NCBI RefSeq assembly: GCF_001429245.1
Contig: NZ_LMJE01000001.1
Location: forward strand, 1,483,564-1,547,563
Length of the DNA: 64,000 bases
Direction of reading: 5' to 3'
From: Rhizobium sp. Root274
Lineage (GTDB): Bacteria; Pseudomonadota; Alphaproteobacteria; Rhizobiales; Rhizobiaceae
Part shown: piece by piece, positions 55,357 through 63,721 of the stretch
Numbering within the stretch: the first letter of the stretch is position 1
Layout of the letters: each line of letters starts with the position of its first letter
The notes under the pieces: generated by a model
Seen by the model: the letters and a program-made list of their open reading frames with translations, nothing else
Databases searched by the model: none
What the model was told of the DNA's origin: nothing
Translations under genes and position numbers: made by a program

Positions 55357-56669
55357 GAGCGCGTCTTCAGGGCGACGGCACGCGCGCCGATGCAGCGCCC
55401 CTGCTCAAGACCGCGATCCACGGCGGAACGGAAGTGGATGCCGCCATAAAGGCGCGAGATCCCCGCCTCTTCGGCGGCTGCCCAGAAGCTCTTGAACGGC
55501 CGGTTCGGCAAGCTGTCCTTTTCGTGGGTGCTGTCGGTGAAGGCGTAATTCTCGCCGAAAAAGGCCGTGAGGACCGTGGCGGCAGCGCCCGACTGGGTGG
55601 AATGACCGCTTGGATATTCCGGGAAGGGCGGCGTGATCAGGATGGGCTCCCACTTCGGATCGATCACCCGCTTGATGTAGGTGACCGGGCGCAGGAGATC
55701 GTATTCGAATTTCGTATGCCAGCAGCCGATAAAGGCATCGGCCAGCGTCACGCCGAGCCGGGCGAGCAGATCGGCGTGATCTGCGGCACTTGCCTTGCGC
55801 TCGTCCAGTTGCTTCAGGGCGATCGCCATCCAGTGACCGGGTGGGGTGGGCGAGAGCATGGGATCATCGGACCAGAAGCGGGCGATGGCGCGCTGCTCCG
55901 GGGTGAGGTTCTTCACCGTGTCGTAGACTTCCAAAGCTTCCTGGTAGAAGACCGAGCCCTTTTCCTCGCTATAGGCCGGCGGGGCGGGCAGGCCGCAGGT
56001 GCCGCCTTCCGGCATGGCGAAGGGACGGTTTTCGCCCCATTTCGGCAGAAGCGGCATCTGTTGCTGGTTGATCTGGCTGGTCGGCACCCAGTGTGACGGG
56101 CCCTTGGTGAGGGCGAATTCGAGGGGAAAGCCCATGTTCTCAATCTTTGCCCCGCCATCGCCTTCGGACCAGGCGAGGATATGGGCCGTGACGCTTTCGC
56201 CATAGGCGGTGCTGCGGGCGACAAGTTCGGGGGACAGGCCTTCGTCGAGGTTTGACGCCATCTTTTCGCTGAAGCGCTTGAGCGCCCGCTGGCCGGTCGG
56301 GCCGGTATTGCTGAACAGGACCCTGGCCGCGGAACCGAGTGCTGCATTGACGACAACCGCCTCGTCATAACTTTCGCCGGCGATCCGGGCAGGAACGGGG
56401 GTGAGGCCGTTCAGCTGGCCGGCCAGGCTGATCATGGTCGTATCGCCTGACGCGAGCGCCTCATAACCGGTGACGCCGAGATAGGCAAAGGCGCGGCTGG
56501 CGACGGGGGGCGAATAGGTGGGCGTGTGGCGCACCAATTCGAGCATCAGGTGATACCAGTCGCGGATCACCTTGTCGGCGCCGACAGGCGCGGCGGACAC
56601 GGGTGCGGCAAGACAAATGGATAGAATGAAAAATATAAGTGCGCCGAAGCGTTGCAACCCTGCGTTCAT
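55353..56669 (-). CDS. Vanadium-dependent haloperoxidase (PAP2 superfamily)
   Basis: 438 residues with a signal peptide (to about 27). The vanadate-binding motif is present: Lys/Trp region DPKWEP, PPFPEYPSGHS (His plus Ser-Gly) and RLYGGIHFRSAVDRG (second Arg and catalytic His). Its order and spacing follow bacterial vanadium haloperoxidases and the related acid phosphatases, so it either halogenates/oxidises halides or acts as a phosphatase. It is the first gene of a two-gene operon with the FG-GAP/ASPIC protein. Confidence 0.88.
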   Translation of the reverse strand: MNAGLQRFGALIFFILSICLAAPVSAAPVGADKVIRDWYHLMLELVRHTPTYSPPVASRAFAYLGVTGYEALASGDTTMISLAGQLNGLTPVPARIAGESYDEAVVVNAALGSAARVLFSNTGPTGQRALKRFSEKMASNLDEGLSPELVARSTAYGESVTAHILAWSEGDGGAKIENMGFPLEFALTKGPSHWVPTSQINQQQMPLLPKWGENRPFAMPEGGTCGLPAPPAYSEEKGSVFYQEALEVYDTVKNLTPEQRAIARFWSDDPMLSPTPPGHWMAIALKQLDERKASAADHADLLARLGVTLADAFIGCWHTKFEYDLLRPVTYIKRVIDPKWEPILITPPFPEYPSGHSTQSGAAATVLTAFFGENYAFTDSTHEKDSLPNRPFKSFWAAAEEAGISRLYGGIHFRSAVDRGLEQGRCIGARAVALKTRS

Positions 56670-56765
56670 TTGCCCCCTCCCCGAGGTCCCTGAAGCTTAA
56701 TCAAAACGATTAGATGCGATTAAGCACGGGTTTTGACTGCCCGCAAGGGGTGTGGAACCGGGGCT

Positions 56766-57368
56766 TCAGATCCAGCCGATCGCCCGCCCCGCAAGGCTCG
56801 CGGCGAAAAGCACGAGAAAACTCGCAGCGACCCGACCGAAGAGCAGCGGGTTTGCGACGGCCACTCGACGCAGGACCGCTGCACCGAATGTGAGCCAGCA
56901 GAGGGCGACGAGCACCACGAGGCCGGAGAAGAGGGCGAGATAAGGGAGCGGCGCGGCGAAGCCGTCCGGGATACCGGGGAGAGCCGGCGGGATTAAAGCA
57001 AGGCCGATGATCAGACCCTTGGGATTGAGGATTGTGGTCACAAAGACACCGAGCGCACCAATGGCACCCGGATCATCCACTGTCGGCGGGTGGCTCCAGA
57101 GCCGGATGGCCAGCAAGAGAACCCAGACGGTGGAGGCGAGCTTGACGATGAGGGCGGCCATGGGCTGGCCGGCGAGGATGGGGGCCGCGAGGAAGACCAG
57201 CGTCGAGATCGTGATGAGATAGCCGGCGAGCTCGGCACCAACCAGCGGCAGGGCGGCTTTCAGACCGCGTGCAGCGCCCGCGACCGCCAGCAGCGTGTTT
57301 GTCGGGCCGGGGGTGAGGAGGAGGAGCAGGACGGCAAGGGCAAAGGCAGGCAGAGACACGGGGGGCAT
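56766..57368 (-). CDS. LysE family translocator
   Basis: About 200 residues with six helices. The family start LLLLLTPGPTNTLLA and the second-half TTILNPKGLIIGLALIP are clear. LysE/RhtB proteins export amino acids or homoserine lactones. ATG 57368 begins just before helix 1; ATG 57386 is six codons earlier. Single gene. Confidence 0.87.
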   Translation of the reverse strand: MPPVSLPAFALAVLLLLLTPGPTNTLLAVAGAARGLKAALPLVGAELAGYLITISTLVFLAAPILAGQPMAALIVKLASTVWVLLLAIRLWSHPPTVDDPGAIGALGVFVTTILNPKGLIIGLALIPPALPGIPDGFAAPLPYLALFSGLVVLVALCWLTFGAAVLRRVAVANPLLFGRVAASFLVLFAASLAGRAIGWI

Positions 57369-57449
57369 TCTCCAGAAGCGATGCATCCCCCTAGCAGCGG
57401 CGCAACGCGACTGGCTTGATATGCGTCAAGCGGATCGCTCCGCCGCGCC

Positions 57450-58151
57450 TTAGCCTCGGATCGTCGCGACCCAGGCGCGGGCAAGCGCGAGGCCTGCTTC
57501 ATCCGACAGGCCCCCGAAACGTTCCGCCAGTTCGTCGTGACGCGCCGCCCAGCCGGGTTCCTTCCGATCGACAACCTCCGGAAACTGGGTGAGCCAATCG
57601 CGGACCACCGTGCGGTTGGCCTCGAAATGGAACTGGAAACCATAGGCCGCGCGGCCCATGCGGAAGGCCTGATGGCGGGCGCTTTCGTTTTCGGCAAGGT
57701 GGAGCGCGCCTGGCGGCAGGGTGAAGGTATCGTCGTGCCACTGGAAGGAGAGGAACTCGTCCGGCACGGCCGCGAGCACGGGATCGGCCTTGCCATGGGT
57801 CGTCTTTTCGATGCCGCACCAGCCGAATTCGGGGGCAGCGCCGATCAGATTGTCGGCGCCATAGGCACGGGCGAGCAACTGGCTGCCGAGACAGATGCCG
57901 AGCAGGGATTTCTCGCCGTCACCAAAGCGACGCATCAGATCGGCGAGATGCGGCAGGTATGGGTGCTTTTCGTCATCGCGGGCATTCTGTTCGCCGCCGA
58001 AGACGACGAGGGCGTCAAAATCTTCCGGTTGCGGCAGCGCTTCGCCAGCATAGGCGCGGATGGTGACGGTTTCGACTCCGGCCTCTGCCAAGGCTATGCC
58101 GACCTGGCCGGAATGGGTGATCCTGGAATTTTCGACGATGGCGACGCGCAT
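57450..58151 (-). CDS. Class I glutamine amidotransferase family protein
   Basis: 233 residues. The nucleophile elbow is GICLGSQLLA (Cys near 88), and the His/Glu pair lies in YGFQFHFEA. It is a free-standing GMP-synthase-like amidotransferase domain, probably acting on gamma-glutamyl compounds or with a synthetase elsewhere. ATG 58151 is chosen over an upstream in-frame start at 58229. Confidence 0.87.
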   Translation of the reverse strand: MRVAIVENSRITHSGQVGIALAEAGVETVTIRAYAGEALPQPEDFDALVVFGGEQNARDDEKHPYLPHLADLMRRFGDGEKSLLGICLGSQLLARAYGADNLIGAAPEFGWCGIEKTTHGKADPVLAAVPDEFLSFQWHDDTFTLPPGALHLAENESARHQAFRMGRAAYGFQFHFEANRTVVRDWLTQFPEVVDRKEPGWAARHDELAERFGGLSDEAGLALARAWVATIRG

Positions 58152-58264
58152 GGGGACTCGGGAGCATTTTGGCTGTTGAGAGTGAAAAGAGCATTGCATG
58201 CGCAGTCCCGCAAGGGCGCCCGGCGGCATTTGCCGGGCGCTTCACGTTATTCCCTGGAAAAGAA

Positions 58265-58705
58265 TCAGAGGGTTTTCGGCAGTCGCGCATCCACCGAATG
58301 GGCGTTGCCGCCCCGGATGACGAAGTAGAAGGTCATCGCGGCCCAGAGCAGCGACTTTTCGGCGCCGGAAAAACCTTGGCCCATCTGGATCCAGTGGAAG
58401 TAGACCGTGACGAGCAGCACGATCGTGGTAGCGAATGCGGCAGGGCGGGTGAGAAGACCGATCGCCAGCAGGATGCCACCAAAGAACTCAGTGGCGGCGA
58501 GCAGCGGCGACCAGAAGACGCCGGGATAGAAGCCCAGGCCTTCGACCATCTGGACCGCGCCGAAGGGGTCGACGATCTTGCCCGCACCATGGATGACGAG
58601 GAAACCGCCGGCGACGACACGCAAGAGCGTTTCGGCAAATTCGTGGGTCGAGCGGTAGAGCGGTGCAAGTGCTGGGATGACGAGACGTTCGTTACGGATG
58701 GACAT
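58265..58705 (-). CDS. DoxX family membrane protein
   Basis: 146 residues with four helices. The DoxX pattern is seen in TLLRVVAGGFLVIHGAGKI, FWSPLLAATEFFGGILLAIGL and the last helix. AGGAG lies before ATG 58705. Members are associated with thiosulfate:quinone oxidoreduction or redox stress, but most have no proven role. Confidence 0.85.
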   Translation of the reverse strand: MSIRNERLVIPALAPLYRSTHEFAETLLRVVAGGFLVIHGAGKIVDPFGAVQMVEGLGFYPGVFWSPLLAATEFFGGILLAIGLLTRPAAFATTIVLLVTVYFHWIQMGQGFSGAEKSLLWAAMTFYFVIRGGNAHSVDARLPKTL

Positions 58706-58826
58706 AGAGGCTCCTGTGCGGACAATGAATGTTGGCCCATTGCCGACACCCGCCGCGGATGGCAAGACGCTGCGGATCAAAACTTGATATTCTGAGTTGA
58801 CTTCATCGTGAAGCAGAGGAGCCCTG

Positions 58827-59129
58827 ATGGACAAGCCCCGGATTTCGATCACCTATTGCACCCAGTGCAACTGGCTTCTGCGCTCCGGCTGGATGGCGCA
58901 GGAACTGTTGCAGACCTTTGGCACGGATCTCGGCGAAGTGGCGCTTATTCCCGGCACCGGCGGGATCTTCGAGATCAGGCTGGGTGAGGCGCTGATCTGG
59001 GAGCGCAAGCGCGATGGCGGCTTTCCCGGACCGAAGGAACTGAAGCAGCGGGTGCGCGACGTGATCGATCCCGAACGGGATCTCGGCCATGTTGACCGGG
59101 CGGGTAAATCCGAGGGACTGGACACCTGA
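58827..59129 (+). CDS. SelW/Rdx-family thioredoxin-like protein
   Basis: 100 residues. It begins ISITYCTQCNWLLRSGWMAQELL with a CxxC pair in place of the Cys-x-x-Sec of animal SelW. The thioredoxin-like fold and the IFEIRLG strand fit the Rdx family. Redox role in the cytoplasm is presumed. GAGGAG stands five bases before the ATG; divergent from DoxX. Confidence 0.85.
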   Translation: MDKPRISITYCTQCNWLLRSGWMAQELLQTFGTDLGEVALIPGTGGIFEIRLGEALIWERKRDGGFPGPKELKQRVRDVIDPERDLGHVDRAGKSEGLDT

Positions 59130-59214
59130 TCCGGGGAGGCGGGGTCGCGCAGACGAGCCCGGATAAGGAAACGGGCGGCACACATGCCGCCCGCCTCTCA
59201 TGTTTCAGCTTGGC

Positions 59215-59688
59215 TCAATAGAAGGGCGAGCGGCAGGTCTTGTAATATCCGCTTGACGACAGGAACTCGTTGGTTCGCGGATTATAGGAACGGTAGCGGT
59301 TGAGGCACCACTCGACATGGCGGGCCCAGACATTGCGGGGCGGGCGATAGCCCGGCTCGACGTAAACAGGCGGGCGCGGACGCGGGCGGTAGACCGGTGG
59401 GGGGCGATACACCGGCGGCGGACGGTAACCCGGCTCGTCATAGACCGAAGGCGGATAGTAACCCGGCGGCGGGGGCGGCGGATAACGCGGCGGGCGCGGC
59501 CGGTTCCAGGTTTCGTAGCAGCCGGAGAAATCACAAACGAGATCGACCTTCTCGATGCCAGCCATGCCGGCCTGTGACGGACTGGAAACCAGCGGGGCGA
59601 TCGGTGCCGGCATCGCGGCCTCGGCGACGGGTGTAACGGCCTGGGCGCCGATCAGCGCCAGTGCCATGACGGCAAGCCTTGTTTTCAT
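59215..59688 (-). CDS. BA14K family exported protein
   Basis: 157 residues. Signal peptide to about 25, a Pro/Tyr/Arg-rich middle (PPRYPPPPPPGYYPP, repeats of YRPPPVYRP) and a C-terminal BA14K motif (ARHVEWCLNRYRSYNPRTNEF). The family, named after a Brucella antigen, is found at the envelope of Rhizobiales. The proline-rich repeats may be unordered. Function unknown. Confidence 0.87.
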   Translation of the reverse strand: MKTRLAVMALALIGAQAVTPVAEAAMPAPIAPLVSSPSQAGMAGIEKVDLVCDFSGCYETWNRPRPPRYPPPPPPGYYPPSVYDEPGYRPPPVYRPPPVYRPRPRPPVYVEPGYRPPRNVWARHVEWCLNRYRSYNPRTNEFLSSSGYYKTCRSPFY

Positions 59689-59894
59689 AGCGACATCCTA
59701 ACTCGATTCCTTTTGCGACAGCCTTTCAGCCGCCGCATCGACCAAACCAGTCAGCCGTTTGATCACGGCTTTTTCACGACGATGTCAGCGCCATTTTATG
59801 CGACATCCCCTGACAGGCAGGGGTTGCGGGCCAATGGCACCTTGTCGCCGTACCGCGGTTTTTCTGGACCGACATGAAAACTTCAAAATGTCGG

Positions 59895-59923
59895 TTGACA
59901 GGCCAGAGCAGTCGCTTTACACG
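59895..59923 (+). promoter_or_regulatory. Promoter of tRNA-Leu
   Basis: TTGACA at 59895-59900 and TACACG (or TTACAC) about 17 bases later, 11 bases before the tRNA start. It is the clearest sigma-70-type promoter in the window. Confidence 0.65.
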
Positions 59924-59933
59924 GCTCCTCGTC

Positions 59934-60020
59934 GCCCAGATGGCGGAATTGGTAGACGCGCCAGCTTCAGGTGCTGGTACTCGAAAGGGTGTGGAGGTTC
60001 GAGTCCTCTTCTGGGCACCA
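59934..60020 (+). tRNA. tRNA-Leu(CAG)
   Basis: 87 bases with acceptor GCCCAGA/TCTGGGC, a D-arm, anticodon stem CCAGC/GCTGG with loop TTCAGGT (anticodon CAG), a long variable arm typical of class II leucine tRNAs, T-arm GTTCGAGTC, and encoded CCA. A terminator follows. Confidence 0.95.
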
Positions 60021-60064
60021 ATTTCCTTTCAGAACAAGGCTTTGCCTTTGGCTGGAAGCATCAT

Positions 60065-60091
60065 AAAAAGCCCGGTTCGCCGGGCTTTTTT
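60065..60091 (+). terminator. Terminator of tRNA-Leu
   Basis: AAAAAGCCCGG and CCGGGCTTTTT form an 11-bp stem around a 4-base loop, followed by TG. Confidence 0.88.
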
Positions 60092-60188
60092 GTTGCCTTT
60101 TTTCAGGATTGCGGAAATCCTTCCCGCTCACGCCGGCGCCATTCCCCCTGCCTGCGGCAGGCGGCCTACACCCCACAAAGGATGCTTC

Positions 60189-60404
60189 ATGGAAGATACG
60201 GTTGCCATCGAGAGCCGCAGCGAATTTGCCCTCTGGGCGATCGAACGGGCCAAGGAGATCGTGGCGCAGGAAGGCACCGCGCTGGCGCTTGCGGCGCGGG
60301 ACATGGACGAGGAAGGATTGCGCGACGCCGGCCAGAAGCTTGGCAGTGCAATCAGCGATGCGCTTCTGGAAGTCTTTGATGGATTGCTCGGCGACCAGGG
60401 CTGA
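60189..60404 (+). CDS. Small acidic protein (71 aa)
   Basis: 71 residues, mostly helical and acidic (ESRSEFALWAIERAKEIVAQ, then DALLEVFDGLLGD). AAGGA lies eight bases before the ATG. It is between tRNA-Leu and a convergent exported-protein gene. No family is recognised. Confidence 0.7.
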   Translation: MEDTVAIESRSEFALWAIERAKEIVAQEGTALALAARDMDEEGLRDAGQKLGSAISDALLEVFDGLLGDQG

Positions 60405-60419
60405 ACCCCGGTCTTTTCG

Positions 60420-60812
60420 TCAGTCGATGTTACGCGGATTGACACCCGGATACCACATGCGGCCATGGGACGGCGGCTCAGTGCCCTGATAGACGATGCC
60501 GTCCTTTTCGCAGCGATAGACGGTATAGGGCAGCGTGTCGCGCAGGCTGCGGCCGTTGAAGTTGCGGGGAGCCGCGAGGCCGGTTTCGCAAGTGTAGCCG
60601 TCATCCAGCGGATCCGGCGACTGCGGCTTGACGCCGGGCAGATCGTGGAAGGTTTCCGATCCGGCCTTGCTCCAGGCGACACCCTTTTCCGCGGCGACCA
60701 CCGGTAAAGCGGCGGCCAGCGGCAAGGCGAGCGCCACAGAGGCGACCACGGCCAAAGACGCCAGCCTCACAAGGCGGAAGGTGCGCGGCAAAGATGAAAC
60801 GAGCATCGGCAT
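60420..60812 (-). CDS. Exported hypothetical protein (130 aa)
   Basis: 130 residues with an N-terminal signal peptide or anchor (LASLAVVASVALALPLAAAL). The mature part contains a pair of cysteines (YTCETGL, VYRCEKDG) and PSHGRMWYPGVNPRN. No ribosome site precedes ATG 60812. It follows the NlpC/P60 gene in the same direction. No family is recognised. Confidence 0.68.
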   Translation of the reverse strand: MPMLVSSLPRTFRLVRLASLAVVASVALALPLAAALPVVAAEKGVAWSKAGSETFHDLPGVKPQSPDPLDDGYTCETGLAAPRNFNGRSLRDTLPYTVYRCEKDGIVYQGTEPPSHGRMWYPGVNPRNID

Positions 60813-60889
60813 GGCGGGACATTCACTTTTGACGTCAGGGACATGCTCGATATAGGGATCTTTCACTCCAGACCCAAGATCGGCGCCCA

Positions 60890-61750
60890 TCACGTTGCAG
60901 CGATGGGACGACGATAGCCCGTGGGGGTGCCGTAGAGCCAGCCGATGCGCTCGATGGCATCGGCCAGTGTTTCACGCGCGACCGTCATGGTGTGGCCGTT
61001 GGCGTGGATCATCATGACCTCGTCTTCCATGATCGCGGCATGGCCCTTCCAGAAGACGAGATCGCCGCGACGCAACTCTTCCCGCGTGATGGGCAGACCC
61101 AGTCCTGCCGCCTGCATATCGCTGTCTCTCGGCGCCTTCAGGCCTGCCATTGCCATCGACAGCTGGACAAGGCCCGAACAATCAATGCCGAGACCGGATT
61201 TGCCGCCCCAGAGATAGGGGGTTTCCAGGAAAAGCGCGGCGACCGAGACGAAATCATCAGCCGGCGGATCGGACAGCGGCCGCAGGTGGCGCAGGATGAG
61301 CGCGCTGCCATCGGCGAGCAGGCCGTAGCGGGTGCCGCGGGTTTCCGCCTCGCCGACCACCGTGACGCGGCTTCCCATGGAAATCGTGTCGCGGCGGGGA
61401 AAACGCAGGTCTGGCCCCGGATAGAGGAAGGTGCGGGGGACGCAGACGACGTGGGTGGTGGCTTCAGGGGGCCCAAGCGCATCTTCCGGCAAGTAACCGA
61501 CATAACCATCGGCCACGGCCTGGACCCACGCGATGCCCCCTGCCCGCTCGAAAACGCTGACATCTTCGCCGAGCAGAAGCTGGGTATCGATCCCGGCGGT
61601 CATATCGGGCGTCGGGTGAAGGTCGACGACGGGCAAGGCGATGCGGGCGAGCTCCGGTGTGACAAAGCGTGTCGCCTGGACCTTACCCTCCAAGGCGGCA
61701 TCGGCGAGATCGGGACGGAAGGCGTGAAGGCGGCGATCGAGGGTGGTCAT
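60890..61750 (-). CDS. NlpC/P60 family peptidase with SH3 domain
   Basis: 286 residues. An N-terminal SH3-like pair (about 50-160) precedes an NlpC/P60 (C40) domain with Cys in LGIDCSGLVQ and His in WKGHAAIM and MIHANGH. Such enzymes cleave D-Glu-mDAP links in peptidoglycan stem peptides. No signal peptide is seen, so it may act in muropeptide recycling inside the cell. It follows a MarR gene by 12 bases and a leucyl aminopeptidase gene further upstream, a set suited to peptide recycling. Confidence 0.88.
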   Translation of the reverse strand: MTTLDRRLHAFRPDLADAALEGKVQATRFVTPELARIALPVVDLHPTPDMTAGIDTQLLLGEDVSVFERAGGIAWVQAVADGYVGYLPEDALGPPEATTHVVCVPRTFLYPGPDLRFPRRDTISMGSRVTVVGEAETRGTRYGLLADGSALILRHLRPLSDPPADDFVSVAALFLETPYLWGGKSGLGIDCSGLVQLSMAMAGLKAPRDSDMQAAGLGLPITREELRRGDLVFWKGHAAIMEDEVMMIHANGHTMTVARETLADAIERIGWLYGTPTGYRRPIAAT

Positions 61751-61762
61751 GAACAGTCTCCG

Positions 61763-62110
61763 TCAGCCGAGTATGCGGCCTTTGGCGATGATGCGATCGC
61801 CGAATTTTTCGAGGAAAAGCGCGCCGCCGACAGTGCGCTTGACGATAACGCTTCGGCGATCGAGCGGGTCTCGCACCCGGTCGACCAGGCCCATCTCGCC
61901 CAGTGTATCGAGCGCGCGGGTGATGACCGGCTTGGTCACCTTCAGCGTTGCGGCGAGCCCGCGCACGGTGTGCGGCGGGGGCACGAGATAGATTTCGAGC
62001 AGCACCGCCAGCTGGCGCATGGTGAGATCGGGGCCATCATTCTGGACCTGTTCCAGGGTCACGCCATGCCAAAGGCCGAGCGCCTGGGTTGCCGTCAATT
62101 CAAGGGCCAT
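61763..62110 (-). CDS. MarR-like winged-helix regulator
   Basis: 115 residues with a winged helix-turn-helix (VRGLAATLKVTKPVITRALDTL, LVDRVRDPLDRRSVIVKRT). It lacks the long C-terminal dimer helices of typical MarR proteins. It lies between the aminopeptidase and NlpC/P60 genes, in the same direction, and probably regulates this small operon. Gap to the upstream gene is 88 bases. Confidence 0.85.
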   Translation of the reverse strand: MALELTATQALGLWHGVTLEQVQNDGPDLTMRQLAVLLEIYLVPPPHTVRGLAATLKVTKPVITRALDTLGEMGLVDRVRDPLDRRSVIVKRTVGGALFLEKFGDRIIAKGRILG

Positions 62111-62198
62111 CTGATGATCCCGCGTCCTGGCCGGGGCTGTCAGCGCCCTCGGCCTCTGATGCTATCATTCCGGCAAAGGAATGATTGTGCAAGAGGGC

Positions 62199-63590
62199 TC
62201 AAGCCCAGCGGCGCTGCAACAGGCGGTAGAGGGCGCGGATGGCCTGGGCCTCGCCACCGACGGGGCCGTGGGCGCGCTCAGACTGTGCCCAGCCGAAGAT
62301 GTCGAAATGCGCCCAGGCGCGGCCCGGCGAGACGAAGCGCTTCAGGAAGAGGGCCGCCGTGATGGCACCCGCCATGCCGCCAGCAGGGGCATTGGTGAGA
62401 TCGGCGATCTGGGCTTTCAGCATGCGCTCGTAGCCCTTGTGCAAAGGCAGGCGCCAGAGCGGATCGTCCACTTCCAAGCCGGCATCGGCGATGTCGTGGG
62501 CGAGGTCTTCGTCATCGGTGAAGAAGGGTGGCAGATCCGGGCCGAGTGCCACGCGGGCAGCACCGGTCAAAGTTGCCATGTCGATCAGGAGATCCGGTGC
62601 TTCGGAGTCAGCATAGGCCAATGCATCGGCGAGGATGAGGCGGCCCTCGGCGTCGGTGTTGTCGATCTGGACCGTCAGACCCTTGCGGCTCTTGTAGACG
62701 TCGCCCGGGCGGAAGGCATTGCCGGCGATGGAATTTTCGACGGCGGGGATGACGACGTGGAGATCGACCTTCAGCTTGGCATCCATGATCATCAAGGCGA
62801 GGCCGAGCACATTGGCGGCACCGCCCATGTCCTTTTTCATCAGCAGCATGGAGGCGGAGGGCTTGATGTCCAGACCGCCGGTGTCGAAGCTCACACCCTT
62901 GCCGACGAGGGTCAGCTTGGGATTGCCCTTCTTGCCCCAGCGCATTTCGATGAGCCTTGGTGCAACCGTTGAGGCACGGCCGACGGCATGAACGAGCGGG
63001 AAGTTCTTTTCCAGGAGTTCGTCGCCGGTGATGGCCGTGACCTCAGCTTTGTAATGGGCGGCAAGGCGGCGGACGGCGTCTTCGATGTCGGCCGGGCTCA
63101 TGTCATTGGCGGGGGTATTGATGAGGTCGCGGGCGAGATAGACGCCCGCGATCTGGCGCTTGATATCGGCGGCATCGGCATCCTGCGGGATCAGCAGGCG
63201 CGGCTCGGTGATGCGTTCCGAGCGGTAGCGATCAAAGCTGTAGGCGCCGAGGCCGTAGCCGAGGAGAAGCCGGTTCGCGGTGAGCGGAGCCGTTTCGATA
63301 TGCCATTCGCCGGCGGGCAGAAGGCGGGCGAGTTTGCCGGTCAGGAAAGGGTTTTCCGAGGGGTTGGAGCCCAGGCCGAGCAGCGCACCGCCGAGATGGC
63401 CGTCTGCCGTCGGGATCAGCAGAAGCGCGCCAGCCTCGGCCTTGAAACCGGCTTTTTTCGCCCAGTCGAGTGCCAGGGGCTCAAGCGTGCCCGTCTCGAC
63501 ATGGGCGGGCGTGACCGCGAAGACAGGAAGCGTCTTGCCGCCCTTGGTGCTGAAGGGGGTCGGTCGGTCGATATACTGGAACGGGGGCAT
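62199..63590 (-). CDS. M17 leucyl aminopeptidase family protein
   Basis: 463 residues with an alpha/beta N-terminal domain and the M17 catalytic domain: GKGVSFDTGGLDIKPS (metal-binding Lys and Asp), KKDMGGAANVLG, and the signature NTDAEGRLILADAL. It hydrolyses N-terminal residues of peptides as a hexamer with two metal ions. It leads an apparent unit with the MarR and NlpC/P60 genes, suggesting a role in peptide or muropeptide turnover. It is divergent from a lipoprotein gene at the right edge. Confidence 0.93.
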   Translation of the reverse strand: MPPFQYIDRPTPFSTKGGKTLPVFAVTPAHVETGTLEPLALDWAKKAGFKAEAGALLLIPTADGHLGGALLGLGSNPSENPFLTGKLARLLPAGEWHIETAPLTANRLLLGYGLGAYSFDRYRSERITEPRLLIPQDADAADIKRQIAGVYLARDLINTPANDMSPADIEDAVRRLAAHYKAEVTAITGDELLEKNFPLVHAVGRASTVAPRLIEMRWGKKGNPKLTLVGKGVSFDTGGLDIKPSASMLLMKKDMGGAANVLGLALMIMDAKLKVDLHVVIPAVENSIAGNAFRPGDVYKSRKGLTVQIDNTDAEGRLILADALAYADSEAPDLLIDMATLTGAARVALGPDLPPFFTDDEDLAHDIADAGLEVDDPLWRLPLHKGYERMLKAQIADLTNAPAGGMAGAITAALFLKRFVSPGRAWAHFDIFGWAQSERAHGPVGGEAQAIRALYRLLQRRWA

Positions 63591-63721
63591 GGCAGGGGCT
63601 TTCTGGAGGGGAATCGCGATGGGCCGATTAACACTCCGTTAGGGTTAACAGATTATTGCTTGAGCGGAGATTACGCCGTGCTTCGGTGCCGGCGATGACA
63701 CGACATTCGGAGCGAACCGCC

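Noticed and set aside
53881..55449. 522-codon plus-strand frame
   Set aside because: Antisense of the FG-GAP/ASPIC gene, whose calcium-loop repeats establish the true strand.
59934..60020. Integration site for a genomic island at tRNA-Leu
   Set aside because: No integrase and no repeat of the tRNA 3' end nearby.
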